A stretch of DNA of 64,000 nucleotides from Zunongwangia mangrovi (GTDB taxonomy: Bacteria > Bacteroidota > Bacteroidia > Flavobacteriales > Flavobacteriaceae). The position numbers were made by a program, and so were the translations under genes. Positions 43,601 to 53,700 of the stretch are shown here, piece after piece. The notes under the pieces were generated by a model, which worked only from the letters and a program-made list of their open reading frames with translations, was not told the origin of the DNA and searched no databases. Every line of letters begins with the position of its first letter. The stretch's first letter is position 1. The stretch is from positions 310,001 to 374,000 of the forward strand of contig NZ_FOKV01000002.1 of assembly GCF_900112105.1 (NCBI RefSeq), in the 5' to 3' direction.

Positions 43601-44950
43601 ATGTTAAAAAAATTACCTATTAGCATTTTGATGTTGTCTGTAATATTACTTACCGGCAAAACTGTTTCTGCACAGGACACAGACCCTAAAATTTATGATA
43701 TTATTTCTTCAATATCAGCAGATAGTATCGAAGCTGATATAAGAAAGCTGGTAAGCTTTGGTACTCGAAATACTTTTAGCGATACCGTTTCTGATACACG
43801 CGGAATTGGCGCTGCTCGTCGTTGGATTAAATCTGAGTTCGACAATATTGCTTCAGATTGTAACTGCATGGATGTTTTTTACCAAAAGGACTTTGTAAAA
43901 AAAGAAGATGGCAGTAGAATTCCCAAAGATGCCTGGGTTGTAAATGTTGTTGCTATTCAGAAGGGAACAAAGTATCCAAATCGCTATATCATTATGAGTG
44001 GTGATATAGATTCTCGAGCTAGCAATACAATGAATTTTAAAATTGACGCACCGGGAGCTAATGATAATGCAAGCGGAATGGCCGGTACTATGGAAGCTGC
44101 TCGTGTTTTATCTAACTACAAATTCGAAAACAGCATTGTTTATGTTGGTCTTAGTGGTGAAGAACAGGGACTTTTTGGCGGTAAAGGCTTAGCCGAATAT
44201 GCTAAAAAGAATAACTGGGATATCATCGGGATCTTAAATAACGATATGATCGGTAATATTGAAGGCGTAGACGGTGTGATTAGTAATCGTGATTTCAGAA
44301 TATTTTCTGAACCGGTTCCTCCTACCGAAACTGAAAGAGAACGTACCATGCGTAGATTCTATGGCGGTGAAGTTGACGGTATTTCAAGACAATTAGCGCG
44401 CTACATTCATAAAACGACCAAAACCTATATGCCAGAAATGAATCCTATGATGATCTATCGTTTAGACCGGTTTGGCCGTGGTGGTCATCACCGCCCATTT
44501 AACGATCTTGGTTTCGCCGGAGTTCGTATTATGGAAGCGCATGAAAATTATAACCGCCAACACCAGGATATTAGAACTGAAAACGGAATCGAATATGGCG
44601 ACGTGATCGAAGGTGTTAATTTTGATTACGCAAAGAAACTGACTTCAGTAAATGCTATAAACCTGGCAAGCCTGGCCTGGTCTCCACCGGCTCCAGAAAA
44701 AGTTGAAATTGGCGGAATTGTAGAAGCAGATACCAAACTAAGATGGGAATCTGTAGAAGGTGCTGTCGGTTACAAAATTTACTGGCGTGATACTACCGCT
44801 CCACAATGGCAACATTCTCGTTTTGTGAAAAATGTTAGCGAGTTCACTTTAGACGGAATAGTGATCGATAATTTCTTCTTCGGGGTAGCTGCCGTTGGAG
44901 AAAATGCCCACGAAAGTGTTGTTGTATTTCCATCCGGTACTTTTAGATAA
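43601..44950 (+). CDS. M28 family zinc peptidase with C-terminal fibronectin type III-like domain
   Basis: The 449-residue protein has a signal peptide (residues about 1-25, ending VSAQD), then an M28 aminopeptidase-like domain and a C-terminal Fn3-like module (about 360-449: WSPPAPEKVEIGG and GYKIYWRDTTAPQW). Metal-ligand candidates are D155 in PGANDNASG, E187-E188 in LSGEEQGLFGG, D215 in LNNDMIGN and a histidine at 296/297 in GGHHRPF. The usual first zinc ligand, the His of G-H-x-D-S, is Asp here (SGDIDSR, D135). It is therefore a variant active site, though similar GDIDSR forms exist in other M28 proteins as I recall. Probably a periplasmic or secreted peptidase; no neighbour helps. Confidence 0.88.
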   Translation: MLKKLPISILMLSVILLTGKTVSAQDTDPKIYDIISSISADSIEADIRKLVSFGTRNTFSDTVSDTRGIGAARRWIKSEFDNIASDCNCMDVFYQKDFVKKEDGSRIPKDAWVVNVVAIQKGTKYPNRYIIMSGDIDSRASNTMNFKIDAPGANDNASGMAGTMEAARVLSNYKFENSIVYVGLSGEEQGLFGGKGLAEYAKKNNWDIIGILNNDMIGNIEGVDGVISNRDFRIFSEPVPPTETERERTMRRFYGGEVDGISRQLARYIHKTTKTYMPEMNPMMIYRLDRFGRGGHHRPFNDLGFAGVRIMEAHENYNRQHQDIRTENGIEYGDVIEGVNFDYAKKLTSVNAINLASLAWSPPAPEKVEIGGIVEADTKLRWESVEGAVGYKIYWRDTTAPQWQHSRFVKNVSEFTLDGIVIDNFFFGVAAVGENAHESVVVFPSGTFR

Positions 44951-44969
44951 TAACAGACTATTTTTATAT

Positions 44970-45004
44970 AAAGCGAAATCGGTAATCCTGGTTTCGCTTT
45001 TTTT
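44970..45004 (+). terminator. Intrinsic terminator after the M28 peptidase gene
   Basis: AAAGCGAAA (44970-44978) pairs with TTTCGCTTT (44992-45000), followed by T residues to 45004. Confidence 0.8.
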
Positions 45005-45125
45005 ATGACTTTTTTGCAACTGCTCTATATACTTCGTTAATTAACAATAGTTTACTTTTTCCTTAATGCTATTTAGCAAGCTACCTGTCTAATTTTATAA
45101 AGCAATCAACCAAATAAAATCTATT

Positions 45126-45329
45126 ATGGCAGAAATAAGAATTGAGAAAAAGAAACAAATATGGCCATGGATCATTGTTATTATCGTTGTTGGCGTATTG
45201 GCTTTCTTATATTTCTACGGAAGTGCGCAAAGCGATAATACCGAGGATAATAGCTCCCTTGAAGAAATTGGCCAAAGCGAAACACAAGCATCTTCGGCAT
45301 CCTCAAACAAAGTAATCTTCCAGTTTTAA
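45126..45329 (+). CDS. Small single-pass membrane protein, unknown
   Basis: A 67-residue protein with a short basic N-terminus (AEIRIEKKKQ), one hydrophobic helix (WPWIIVIIVVGVLAFLYFYG, about residues 13-32) and a Ser- and acid-rich tail (DNTEDNSSLEEIGQSETQAS). No family recognised. Similar small proteins accompany PRC-barrel genes in Flavobacteriaceae as I remember, and here the PRC-barrel gene starts 28 nt downstream, so they are probably one transcript. The protein is likely in the inner membrane with the tail outside. Confidence 0.7.
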   Translation: MAEIRIEKKKQIWPWIIVIIVVGVLAFLYFYGSAQSDNTEDNSSLEEIGQSETQASSASSNKVIFQF

Positions 45330-45357
45330 ACCAGTTAACCTACTAAATCAAAATGTT

Positions 45358-46236
45358 ATGAAAACCAAAGAGAAACATTTATATAGTCTAAATGAATTAG
45401 GCGATTATAAAATAGCTAAAAACGATCATGATATTCGCGGTTGGGAAGTAAGAGATCGTGATGCAAAAAGTATTGGTAGAGTAGATAATTTACTTGCCAA
45501 TAAAGATCTAGGAAAAGTGGTTTATGTTGATGTTGAAGTAAACCAATCGATAATCGATAAAAATCACGATCCTTTTTCAGCAAATAACGATTCGGGATTT
45601 AAAGAATTTATAAACAAAGATGGAGAGAATCATATCATTATCCCCATTGGATTGATCGATATTCATCCAGAAGAAAAGTACGTGCACACCAATTCTTTAG
45701 ATTATAACACGTTCGCAGCTACCAAGCGTTATAAAACCGGTGAGCCTATCTCCAGGAACTACGAAAAACAAATTCTATCTTCTTATAAGGCCAATTATCG
45801 TCCTAACGAAATTAAAGGAAAACATGATCCTTTAAAAGAGGATGAATATATTGAAAGTGAGTACAGCGCAAGAAAAAGGGAAAGCCGACCAAAGTATTCA
45901 AATGAAGGATATTCAGAAAAAGAAACAACTAAAGAAACAACTCAGGATCGCATTGAAAGAGAAAGAGCAAATCTAAAATACAAATCTGAAGTTCATCACG
46001 ATCGAGAAGAAACTGATGAAGAGCGAATGGAAAGAGAAAGAGCTCATCTACGAGCAACTTCTGGTCAACCAGATCCTAATTTTAAACCATCCAGAACCTA
46101 CGATGACGATGGAAATTGGGTTAGAGAAAAGGAATATTTAACTGACGCAGAGATCGAGTCCAGACGAAAAGGCCGAATTAGAAATGATGAAGATTTTTAT
46201 AATCAGGAAGAATTTAGGCCAAGAAGAAGATACTAA
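45358..46236 (+). CDS. PRC-barrel domain protein with charged repeat tail
   Basis: A 292-residue soluble protein. Residues about 15-120 form a PRC-barrel-like domain with DIRGWEVRDRDAKSIGRVDN, KVVYVDVEV and IIIPIGLIDIHPEEKYVHT. The C-terminal half is highly charged and contains a repeat: TQDRIERERANLKYKSE (about residue 199) and TDEERMERERAHLRATSG (about 219). The tail ends in RRRY. PRC-barrel proteins of this type are stress-linked in many bacteria but their roles are unclear. It follows a small membrane protein gene and ends in a terminator shared with tex. Confidence 0.82.
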   Translation: MKTKEKHLYSLNELGDYKIAKNDHDIRGWEVRDRDAKSIGRVDNLLANKDLGKVVYVDVEVNQSIIDKNHDPFSANNDSGFKEFINKDGENHIIIPIGLIDIHPEEKYVHTNSLDYNTFAATKRYKTGEPISRNYEKQILSSYKANYRPNEIKGKHDPLKEDEYIESEYSARKRESRPKYSNEGYSEKETTKETTQDRIERERANLKYKSEVHHDREETDEERMERERAHLRATSGQPDPNFKPSRTYDDDGNWVREKEYLTDAEIESRRKGRIRNDEDFYNQEEFRPRRRY

Positions 46237-46249
46237 AAACGCCTAACAA

Positions 46250-46280
46250 AAAAATCCCTGCAATTTGCAGGGATTTTTTT
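46250..46280. terminator. Bidirectional terminator between the PRC-barrel gene and tex
   Basis: AAAATCCCTGCAA (46251-46263) and TTGCAGGGATTTT (46265-46277) form a near-perfect stem with A and T runs on the two sides. Confidence 0.85.
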
Positions 46281-48406
46281 TAATCTATCATAGAAAGCTG
46301 AATCCTTTTCCGATCCAGATCTACATCTAAGACCGTAACTTCTACTTCCTGATTTAATCGCACAATTTGGGTCACATCGCTAACATAAGTGTTCGATAAT
46401 TTAGAGATATGTACCAAGCCGCTTTGTTTTAAACCAATATCTACAAAACAACCAAAATTGGTAATGTTATTAACCAATCCCGGTAATTTCATTCCCTTCT
46501 TAAGATCGGTAATTTCACGTATATTTTCATCAAAAGAAAACATGCTAATTTTCTCTCTGGGATCTACGCCCGGCTTTTCCAATTCTGCCAAAATATCTTT
46601 TAAAGTCGGCAATCCCGTATTCTCTGTGATATAATTCTCTAATTTTAATTCCTGAAGTTTCTTTTTATTTCCTACCATCTCTGAAATTTTCACAGAAAGA
46701 TCTTTCGCCATATTCTCAACGATCTTATAACTTTCTGGATGCACGGCAGAATTATCCAAAGGATTCTTAGCATTTCTAATTCTTAAAAATCCAGCCGACT
46801 GTTCAAAGGCTTTGGCCCCTAAACGCGGAACTTTAAGTAATTCTTTTCTAGATTGAAAACCACCATTTTCGGTACGTAATTTTATAATATTTTCAGCTAA
46901 AGAAGGGCCTAAACCACTCACATAAGAAAGTAATTCTTTACTCGCGGTATTCAGGTTGATCCCAATTTTATTTACAGTACTCATTACTGTGGTATCCAAA
47001 CGCTGTTTCAGGAGATTTTGATCTACTTCGTGCTGATACTGCCCTACTCCAATAGATTTTGGATCTATTTTTACCAATTCTGCCAAAGGATCACTTAATC
47101 GTCTACCAATAGAAACAGCACCACGTACCGTAATATCGTAATTAGGAAACTCGTCTCTAGCCACTTTTGAAGCTGAATATACTGAAGCTCCCGCTTCGTT
47201 TACGACATAAACTTCCAGATCACGATCAAACGGAATCGATTTTACAAACTGCTCGGTTTCCCTGCTTGCCGTACCGTTTCCTATAGAAATCGCTTCAATT
47301 TTATGAGCATTTACCAGCGATTTTATTTTCTTCGCAGCAAGACTACGTTCTTTTTGTGGAGGATGCGGATAGATATTTTCGTTATGCTCTAACTTTCCGT
47401 TTTCATCTAAACAAACCACTTTACAGCCCGATTTAAATCCAGGATCGATTGCTAAAATTCGTTTTTCACCCAAAGGCGGTGCCATTAGCAACTGCTCTAA
47501 ATTCAGCGAAAAAACCTTAATTGCTTCTTCATCTGCTTTTAGCTTGGTTTCATTTAAAAATTCAGTAAAGAAAGATGGTTTTAACAATCTGGAATACGCA
47601 TCACTCGCTGCTTCTTCAATTAAATCTGCCGATGCCGATTGTCGATTTTTGATAATTGCATCGGTAATTATTTTTAAGGCTTCCGCTTTGTCGACTTCGA
47701 TCTTCAATTTTAAAATCCCTTCTTTATCTCCGCGGTAGATGGCTAAAAATCGATGCGACGGAATTCTTTTTAAAGGTTCGTCCCACTCAAAATATTGCTG
47801 AAATTTTTGCGCATCTTCTTCAGCAGATTTTGCTTTAACCACTTTAGAGGAAATCTCAGCTCGTCTTGAATATAACTGTCTGATTCGTTTTCTTACAAAT
47901 TGATTTTCGTTAATCCATTCAGCAATTATATGTTTTGCTCCTTCCAGCGCTTCATCTTCAGAATTAACCGCATTTTTAACGAATTTCGATGCTGCGGAAT
48001 AAATATCTGGCGAGTTTTGCGCCATAATTATTTTTGCCAGCGGTTCTAATCCGTTTTCCCTTGCGGTATCAGCCTTGGTTTTACGTTTCTTTTTGAATGG
48101 AAGGTATAGATCTTCAAGAATCGTAAGATTTTCAGCATTTTCTATCTTCGATTTTAATTGATCGGTAAGTGCATCCTGATTTTCAATGGCTTCCAGAATA
48201 GATTGCTTTCTTTTTTCAAGATTGTTGAAATATTGAAGCTCTTCTGATATTTGCTGAATTTGGGTTTCATCTAAATTACCGGTTTGCTCCTTTCGGTAAC
48301 GCGCAATAAAGGGCACCGTGGCATCTTCTTGAAGTAATTTGATGGTATTTTGAACACTTTTAGCCGGTAGGCCAAGCTTTTTGATTACAAATTGATCTAA
48401 ATTCAC
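46280..48406 (-). CDS. tex: Tex family RNA-binding transcription accessory protein
   Basis: The 708-residue protein has the Tex architecture: an N-terminal helical part with VPFIARYRKEQTGNLDE, a YqgF/RNase H-like domain (about 315-440) with RILAIDPGFKSGCKVVCLD, a helix-hairpin-helix part (about 480-555) with INLNTASKELLSYVSGLGPS, and a C-terminal S1 RNA-binding domain (about 635-705) with GLVNNITNFGCFVDIGLKQSGLVH. Tex proteins affect transcription and stress tolerance, binding RNA or DNA. Length is slightly under the typical 770. It is monocistronic on the reverse strand. Confidence 0.93.
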   Translation of the reverse strand: MNLDQFVIKKLGLPAKSVQNTIKLLQEDATVPFIARYRKEQTGNLDETQIQQISEELQYFNNLEKRKQSILEAIENQDALTDQLKSKIENAENLTILEDLYLPFKKKRKTKADTARENGLEPLAKIIMAQNSPDIYSAASKFVKNAVNSEDEALEGAKHIIAEWINENQFVRKRIRQLYSRRAEISSKVVKAKSAEEDAQKFQQYFEWDEPLKRIPSHRFLAIYRGDKEGILKLKIEVDKAEALKIITDAIIKNRQSASADLIEEAASDAYSRLLKPSFFTEFLNETKLKADEEAIKVFSLNLEQLLMAPPLGEKRILAIDPGFKSGCKVVCLDENGKLEHNENIYPHPPQKERSLAAKKIKSLVNAHKIEAISIGNGTASRETEQFVKSIPFDRDLEVYVVNEAGASVYSASKVARDEFPNYDITVRGAVSIGRRLSDPLAELVKIDPKSIGVGQYQHEVDQNLLKQRLDTTVMSTVNKIGINLNTASKELLSYVSGLGPSLAENIIKLRTENGGFQSRKELLKVPRLGAKAFEQSAGFLRIRNAKNPLDNSAVHPESYKIVENMAKDLSVKISEMVGNKKKLQELKLENYITENTGLPTLKDILAELEKPGVDPREKISMFSFDENIREITDLKKGMKLPGLVNNITNFGCFVDIGLKQSGLVHISKLSNTYVSDVTQIVRLNQEVEVTVLDVDLDRKRIQLSMID

Positions 48407-48568
48407 AATAAAAATTTTAGCGGATTGCGAAGATAAGATTCCGCTTTAAAAAAAGTGTCTTAAAATATAGAAACTGAATTGCTAAGTTTCAAATTAAAAG
48501 GTCAGAAGAATCTTATAGCAATTAAAGATCAGATTGAAAAATCACGCTTCAAAATGGCCAATTTCAGT

Positions 48569-49537
48569 CTAAATAATTTCCATTTTTTTAGAATGTGCAA
48601 TCGCCTGCTCGCTGTTTTTAAAATAGCAGGTGCCAACATTCAAACTTTCGATATTTGTTAAAACTTCTGTGATCTCTTCTTTTTGTTTTTTCCCGGTTTG
48701 TCGAATATAGATCGATTTTACATTTTCTGGATAAGTCTTACAAATTCGCTCGTAAATATGCACGTCCTGTTGCGAATCGTCTCCAAGTAAAACATACTCT
48801 AAATTTGGATAAAATGAGATAATATCTTTTACTTTCTGAAATTTATGATCATGACTTCCCCTACCCGTTTTTACAAAATCTGAAATTCCGGTTTTTATTT
48901 TCTTCAGTTTGATAACCGCTTTAGGTAGATCGTGCATTTCGGCAAATTCAACAATAAAATCGTATAAATTCCATTCGCTACTAGATACATAAAAGAAAGA
49001 ATTTGAAGCTTGTTCGCTGTCCTGCCCTGCTTTACTTAAAGCTTTGTAATGGTCTACAACATCTTCGAAGATCTTACGGCGATTTACATTTTTAGAAAGC
49101 ATTACATAAAGCTTCTTAAAAAAGCTGTTGCTGTGGGAAATTAAAAATGTATCATCGATATCTGAAATAATGCCAAGCTGACTATCATAAGGTTTTAATA
49201 GTTCTCCTTTTTCGATGATTCCAAATTGATCTTCCATTTTGGCAACAACTTCGTATTCGTGCCAACCACTTTCTAATTCTTCTTCAAAAGGAACCGTAAA
49301 CCTAAAATAGCCATCTTCCATGGTTTTTGTTTTCCATTCTTTTCCTTTAAAACAAAGATGTAGCTCGTAATTAGATAATGGTTTGATCCTGAATTTATGG
49401 ATTATGGCAGAAGTATGTTTTATGCCTTTGCGATCTAAACGATATTTATCTGGCGCCCAGCTTTTAAAAAGATGACCAAAAACTACTAATTCCTGATCAT
49501 TTACATAGCCGCGATAAAGTTTTAAGTCAAGTTTCAA
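48569..49537 (-). CDS. App1-type phosphatase (phosphatidate phosphatase catalytic domain)
   Basis: A 322-residue protein without signal peptide. The HAD-like catalytic motif is IISDIDDTFLIS with D126 and D128 (DxDxT type). It is followed by the conserved FFYVSSSEWNLYDFIVEF (about residue 182) and YVLLGDDSQQDVHIYERI (about 261), all hallmarks of the App1 catalytic domain. The N-terminal 115 residues form a beta-rich domain (GYVNDQELVVFGHLF). Yeast App1 dephosphorylates phosphatidate to diacylglycerol. The bacterial substrate is not proven. It is divergent from a YegS-like lipid kinase gene (49606), which catalyses the reverse type of step. Confidence 0.85.
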   Translation of the reverse strand: MKLDLKLYRGYVNDQELVVFGHLFKSWAPDKYRLDRKGIKHTSAIIHKFRIKPLSNYELHLCFKGKEWKTKTMEDGYFRFTVPFEEELESGWHEYEVVAKMEDQFGIIEKGELLKPYDSQLGIISDIDDTFLISHSNSFFKKLYVMLSKNVNRRKIFEDVVDHYKALSKAGQDSEQASNSFFYVSSSEWNLYDFIVEFAEMHDLPKAVIKLKKIKTGISDFVKTGRGSHDHKFQKVKDIISFYPNLEYVLLGDDSQQDVHIYERICKTYPENVKSIYIRQTGKKQKEEITEVLTNIESLNVGTCYFKNSEQAIAHSKKMEII

Positions 49538-49605
49538 ATTTTTTAATTTTTTATAAAGAATAGGCTAGCTCCAAATTAGTTAATTTTAATCGCAATTATA
49601 TCGAT

Positions 49606-50481
49606 ATGGCAGACTTTAGGAATATTTTAATGGTCGTGAACCCAATTTCAGGAGGAGAAGAAAAAGACGACCTAATTACAGAAGTACAACGCGCAGTAGA
49701 GCAACAAAACTGCAGGTTTCAACTCTTTAAAACAACCGGAGAAAACGACATCCAAAAAATAAAGGATGAAATCGAGCAATTTGAGCCAGACCGTGTACTC
49801 GTAGTTGGTGGTGATGGTACGGTAAAGATTGTTGCTGAAGCTCTATTTCATAAAGATTTGCCTATTGCCATTTTTCCGGCAGGATCGGCAAATGGCTTAG
49901 CGCTTAATCTTGGTATTCCTGATAATAGAGAACAACAAATCGAAATTGCTTTAAGTGATAATTTCACCGATCTGGATGTTTTACAGGTAAACGACGAGCT
50001 ATGTCTACATTTAAGTGATATTGGTTTAAATGCTGAGTTGATTAGAAACTACGAATCGTCTTCTGTTCGTGGCAAGTTTGGATATTTAATGCAATCTATT
50101 CCTACGTTGATAAAAAGCAAATATCCTTATGAATATGAGGTAGAAATAGATGGAGAGATTTATAATCACAAAGGCATTATGCTTGCCATTGCCAACTGCA
50201 AGAAATATGGTACCGGCGCTAATATTAATCCTGAAGGAAAACACGACGACGGAAAGTTTGAAATCATCATCTTTAAAAACATCGATATTACAGAAATTTT
50301 GGGCACCTTACGAGAAGATGTAAAATTTGATCCAAACTTTGCTGAAACCATTTCTACCAAAGCAGCAAAGATTCGTTGTAAAAAGCCTATTGCTTTCCAA
50401 ATTGACGGTGAATTTATCGAAAATACGCAGAAAATTGAAGTCAAAATTGCCGAAAAAAGCCTGAAAATAGCCGTAAAATAA
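49606..50481 (+). CDS. Diacylglycerol/lipid kinase family protein (YegS/DgkB-like)
   Basis: The 291-residue protein has the diacylglycerol kinase catalytic core. VNPISGGEEKD lies at the N-terminus, VLVVGGDGTVKIVAEALF (about residue 66) contains the GGDGT nucleotide motif, and IFPAGSANGLALNLGIP (about residue 87) and a C-terminal beta-sandwich with IAFQIDGEFIE follow. The family phosphorylates diacylglycerol, ceramide-like or other lipids with ATP at the membrane. It has no predicted membrane helix. It is divergent from the App1 phosphatase, separated by 68 nt, so the two may share control of a lipid phosphorylation balance. Confidence 0.88.
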   Translation: MADFRNILMVVNPISGGEEKDDLITEVQRAVEQQNCRFQLFKTTGENDIQKIKDEIEQFEPDRVLVVGGDGTVKIVAEALFHKDLPIAIFPAGSANGLALNLGIPDNREQQIEIALSDNFTDLDVLQVNDELCLHLSDIGLNAELIRNYESSSVRGKFGYLMQSIPTLIKSKYPYEYEVEIDGEIYNHKGIMLAIANCKKYGTGANINPEGKHDDGKFEIIIFKNIDITEILGTLREDVKFDPNFAETISTKAAKIRCKKPIAFQIDGEFIENTQKIEVKIAEKSLKIAVK

Positions 50482-50688
50482 GATTTGTTAGATTTTTTTT
50501 TCAGAGTTTTCAACAATTCTACTCATAAACGTTGGAAATACGCTTATTTTCTGTTAAAATCTGCTGAAACCGCACCAGTATTGAGATGCTTCAAATAAGT
50601 GTTAAAAACACACAATTATCATATTGTAAAAATTAAGCATTGAATTTTGTTTTTTCCTTAAACGATAACCTTTTCAATTTCATAATTA

Positions 50689-50720
50689 TTGATTTTTAGT
50701 GTGAATTTTTATTAAATTTA
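50689..50720 (+). promoter_or_regulatory. Weak candidate promoter for the SusCD operon
   Basis: TTG at 50689-50691, then 21 nt, then TAAATTTA (50713-50720), which matches TAnnTTTG except for the last base. It is 48 nt upstream of the SusC start codon. Confidence 0.3.
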
Positions 50721-50768
50721 CACCTGGAAATTATAAGGTTTAGTTAATCAAACTGTAAAATTATTTTT

Positions 50769-53700
50769 ATGAAACAAGGATTATTAAGGATCAGTTTGTT
50801 TCTGCTTGCCGTTTTAAGTTTTTCATTTGCAAAAGCGCAAACGGTTTCGGGAACAGTAACAGATGGCTCAATGCCTATTCCAGGGGTTAACATTCTGGTA
50901 AAAGGTACTTCAAATGGTACCACAACAGATTTTGACGGTAACTTTACGCTAAACGATGTTGCAAATGACGCAGTACTCGTTTTTAGCTTTGTTGGTTTTT
51001 CACAACAAGAGGTACCGGTTAATGGACGTTCTACTATTAACGTCACACTATCTGAAGATGCAGCTGCATTAAGCGAAGTAGTTGTAATTGGTTATGGATC
51101 TACTACAGTAAAAGATGCGACCGGTGCGGTAGCAACTGTTTCTGCTGAAGATTTTAACCAGGGAGTTATTTCTTCTCCTGAAGAATTGATTCAGGGTAAA
51201 ACTGCAGGTTTACAGATCACTACAACTAGTGGTGAGCCTGGAGGTGGCGTAAACATTAGAATTCGTGGTACATCTTCTGTAAGAGGTGGTAACAATCCAT
51301 TATTTGTTGTAGACGGTGTTCCATTAGCAGGAAACGAGGTTTCTTCTGGTGGAGACGATGTTGGATTTGGATCAAGTTCAGCAAAAAACCCGCTTAACTT
51401 CTTAAACCCTGCAGATATCGAAAGCATGAGTGTATTAAAAGATGCTTCTGCAACTGCAATTTATGGGTCTCGTGGTGCGAACGGTGTAGTAATTATTACT
51501 ACAAAATCTGGTCGAGGTAGCAAAGGTAGACTGGATTATGGTACTACTTTAAGTTTAGCTTCTCCAGCAAATGAATACGATCTATTGGATAGAGATGAAT
51601 ATCTATCTGCAGTAGAAGAATTAGGTGGAGATCTTGCTGTTTTGGATCAAGGCGGTAACACAGACTTCCAGGATGAGATCACTAGAACAGCGTTCTCACA
51701 GATTCACAATCTCTCTTATGCAGATTCTTACAATACTGGTAACTATAGAGCTTCTTTAAGTTATGCAGATCAGGAAGGTATTGTAGAAAACTCTGCTTTA
51801 GAGCGTCTTTCAGGAAGATTCAATATTACTCAGCGTTTATTCAATGATAAATTAAAACTGAATTTACAGTCTACATTATCCAGAGTAAATGATACCAGAG
51901 CGCCAATATCTAATAATGCAGGTTTCCAGGGAGATCTTTTAGGATCTGCTTATCAGGCAAATCCAACTTTCCCAGCAGATCCAGATTTTCAGCCACTGGG
52001 AAGTATTATCAATCCTTTGGCTCTATTAAAATTTACTTCAGATCAATCTGAAACAGATCGTGTTCTTTTAAATTTCTCTGCAGATTATGAGATCTTCGAA
52101 GGATTAGACGCTAAATTAAATTTAGGATACGACACTTCTGAATCTAATAGAGAAGCTGCAATTTCTGGAGGATTAACAGGAATCCAATCTGGTGTACCAG
52201 GAAATGGTCGTGGAAATTTAAACCAGGTAGAGTCTATTAACCGTTTAATGGAATTCACATTGAATTACCAAAAAATGTTCGAAAACTCGAAGTTTGAAGC
52301 ATTAGTTGGTTACTCTTTCCAGGATTTTGAAAGAAAAGGATATAATGTTAGCGGTTTTGGTTTCCAGAGCGAAGATTTAGGAGCTATGACTAGTAGCTTA
52401 AGTGCTGCAAATAACATTTTAAGAAATAATATTTCAGGTTCTTATCAGCAATATGGTTACGATCCTAACGGTTTCTTTGTAACCAGATTATTCCCAAATA
52501 TTGCAACAGAAGATTTAACTTCTCCATCTGGAATTGGGCCAACTTCTGTAGCTTACGATAGTTTTAACACTACAGATGAATTACAGTCTTATTTTGCTCG
52601 TGTAAATTATGAGCTTGCAGGAAAATACTTATTCACTGCAACAGTAAGAGCTGATGGTTCTACAAGATTTGGAGGAAACAATAAATATGGGGTATTCCCT
52701 TCTGGAGCTTTTGCATGGCAATTAGCAGAAGAAGATTTTATTCCAGAAACTTTCTCTACTCTTAAACTTAGATTAGGTTATGGTATTACGGGTAACCAGG
52801 AAATTCCTTACAACCAGTACACGGTTAGAGAGCGATATGCAGGATTCGGAATTCAGGATAACGGAAATATTAACCGTCCTGGTGTGACTCAGGTTTCTTT
52901 TGCAAACCCAGATTTACAGTGGGAAGAAACAAGCCAAACCAATCTTGGTTTAGACTTTGGATTTATGCAGGATAGATTAAGCGGATCTTTAGATTTCTAC
53001 TATAAGAATACAACAGATCTTCTTATTCAGGTATTCTCTGCACAACCTTCACCACAGCCTTTCGTGTATCAAAACTTAGATGCGCATGTAATTAACAAGG
53101 GGGTTGAATTTGCTATCGACTACAACATTGTAGATAACGATGATTGGTTCTGGAACTTTGGGTTCAACATTGCTTATAATGATAACATGGTTGAAGATTA
53201 TGCCGGGCAAAACAGAACTGGTGAAATTAATGGACAAGGGCTTACTGGTGCATTTGCTCAGTTACTTGCTGGTGGACAGCCATTATTTTCTTACTACCTA
53301 AGAGAGTTTGGTGGATTTGATGAAACAGGACAAAGTATCTATCCTGCCGGTGATGTACAAAGCTTTATAGGTAAGAGTGCACTTCCAACAACCAATGTTG
53401 GTATCTCTACTAGAGCAGAGTATAAAAACTGGGATCTATCTATCTTCATGGCAGGACAGTATGGTCACTATATCTATAATAATACTGAAAACGCATTCTT
53501 TACTAAAGGTGCTTTAAATAATGGTCGTAATGTGACACGTAATGTAGTTGATAACGGTGAAGCTGCTTCTAATGCTCCAGATGTATCTACAAGATTCCTG
53601 GAAAAAGGAGATTTCTTAAGAATGCAAAATGCAACTTTAGGATACAACTTCGATCTTAACGAAGGTAGCATGTTCAACACCTTGAGATTATACCTAAACG

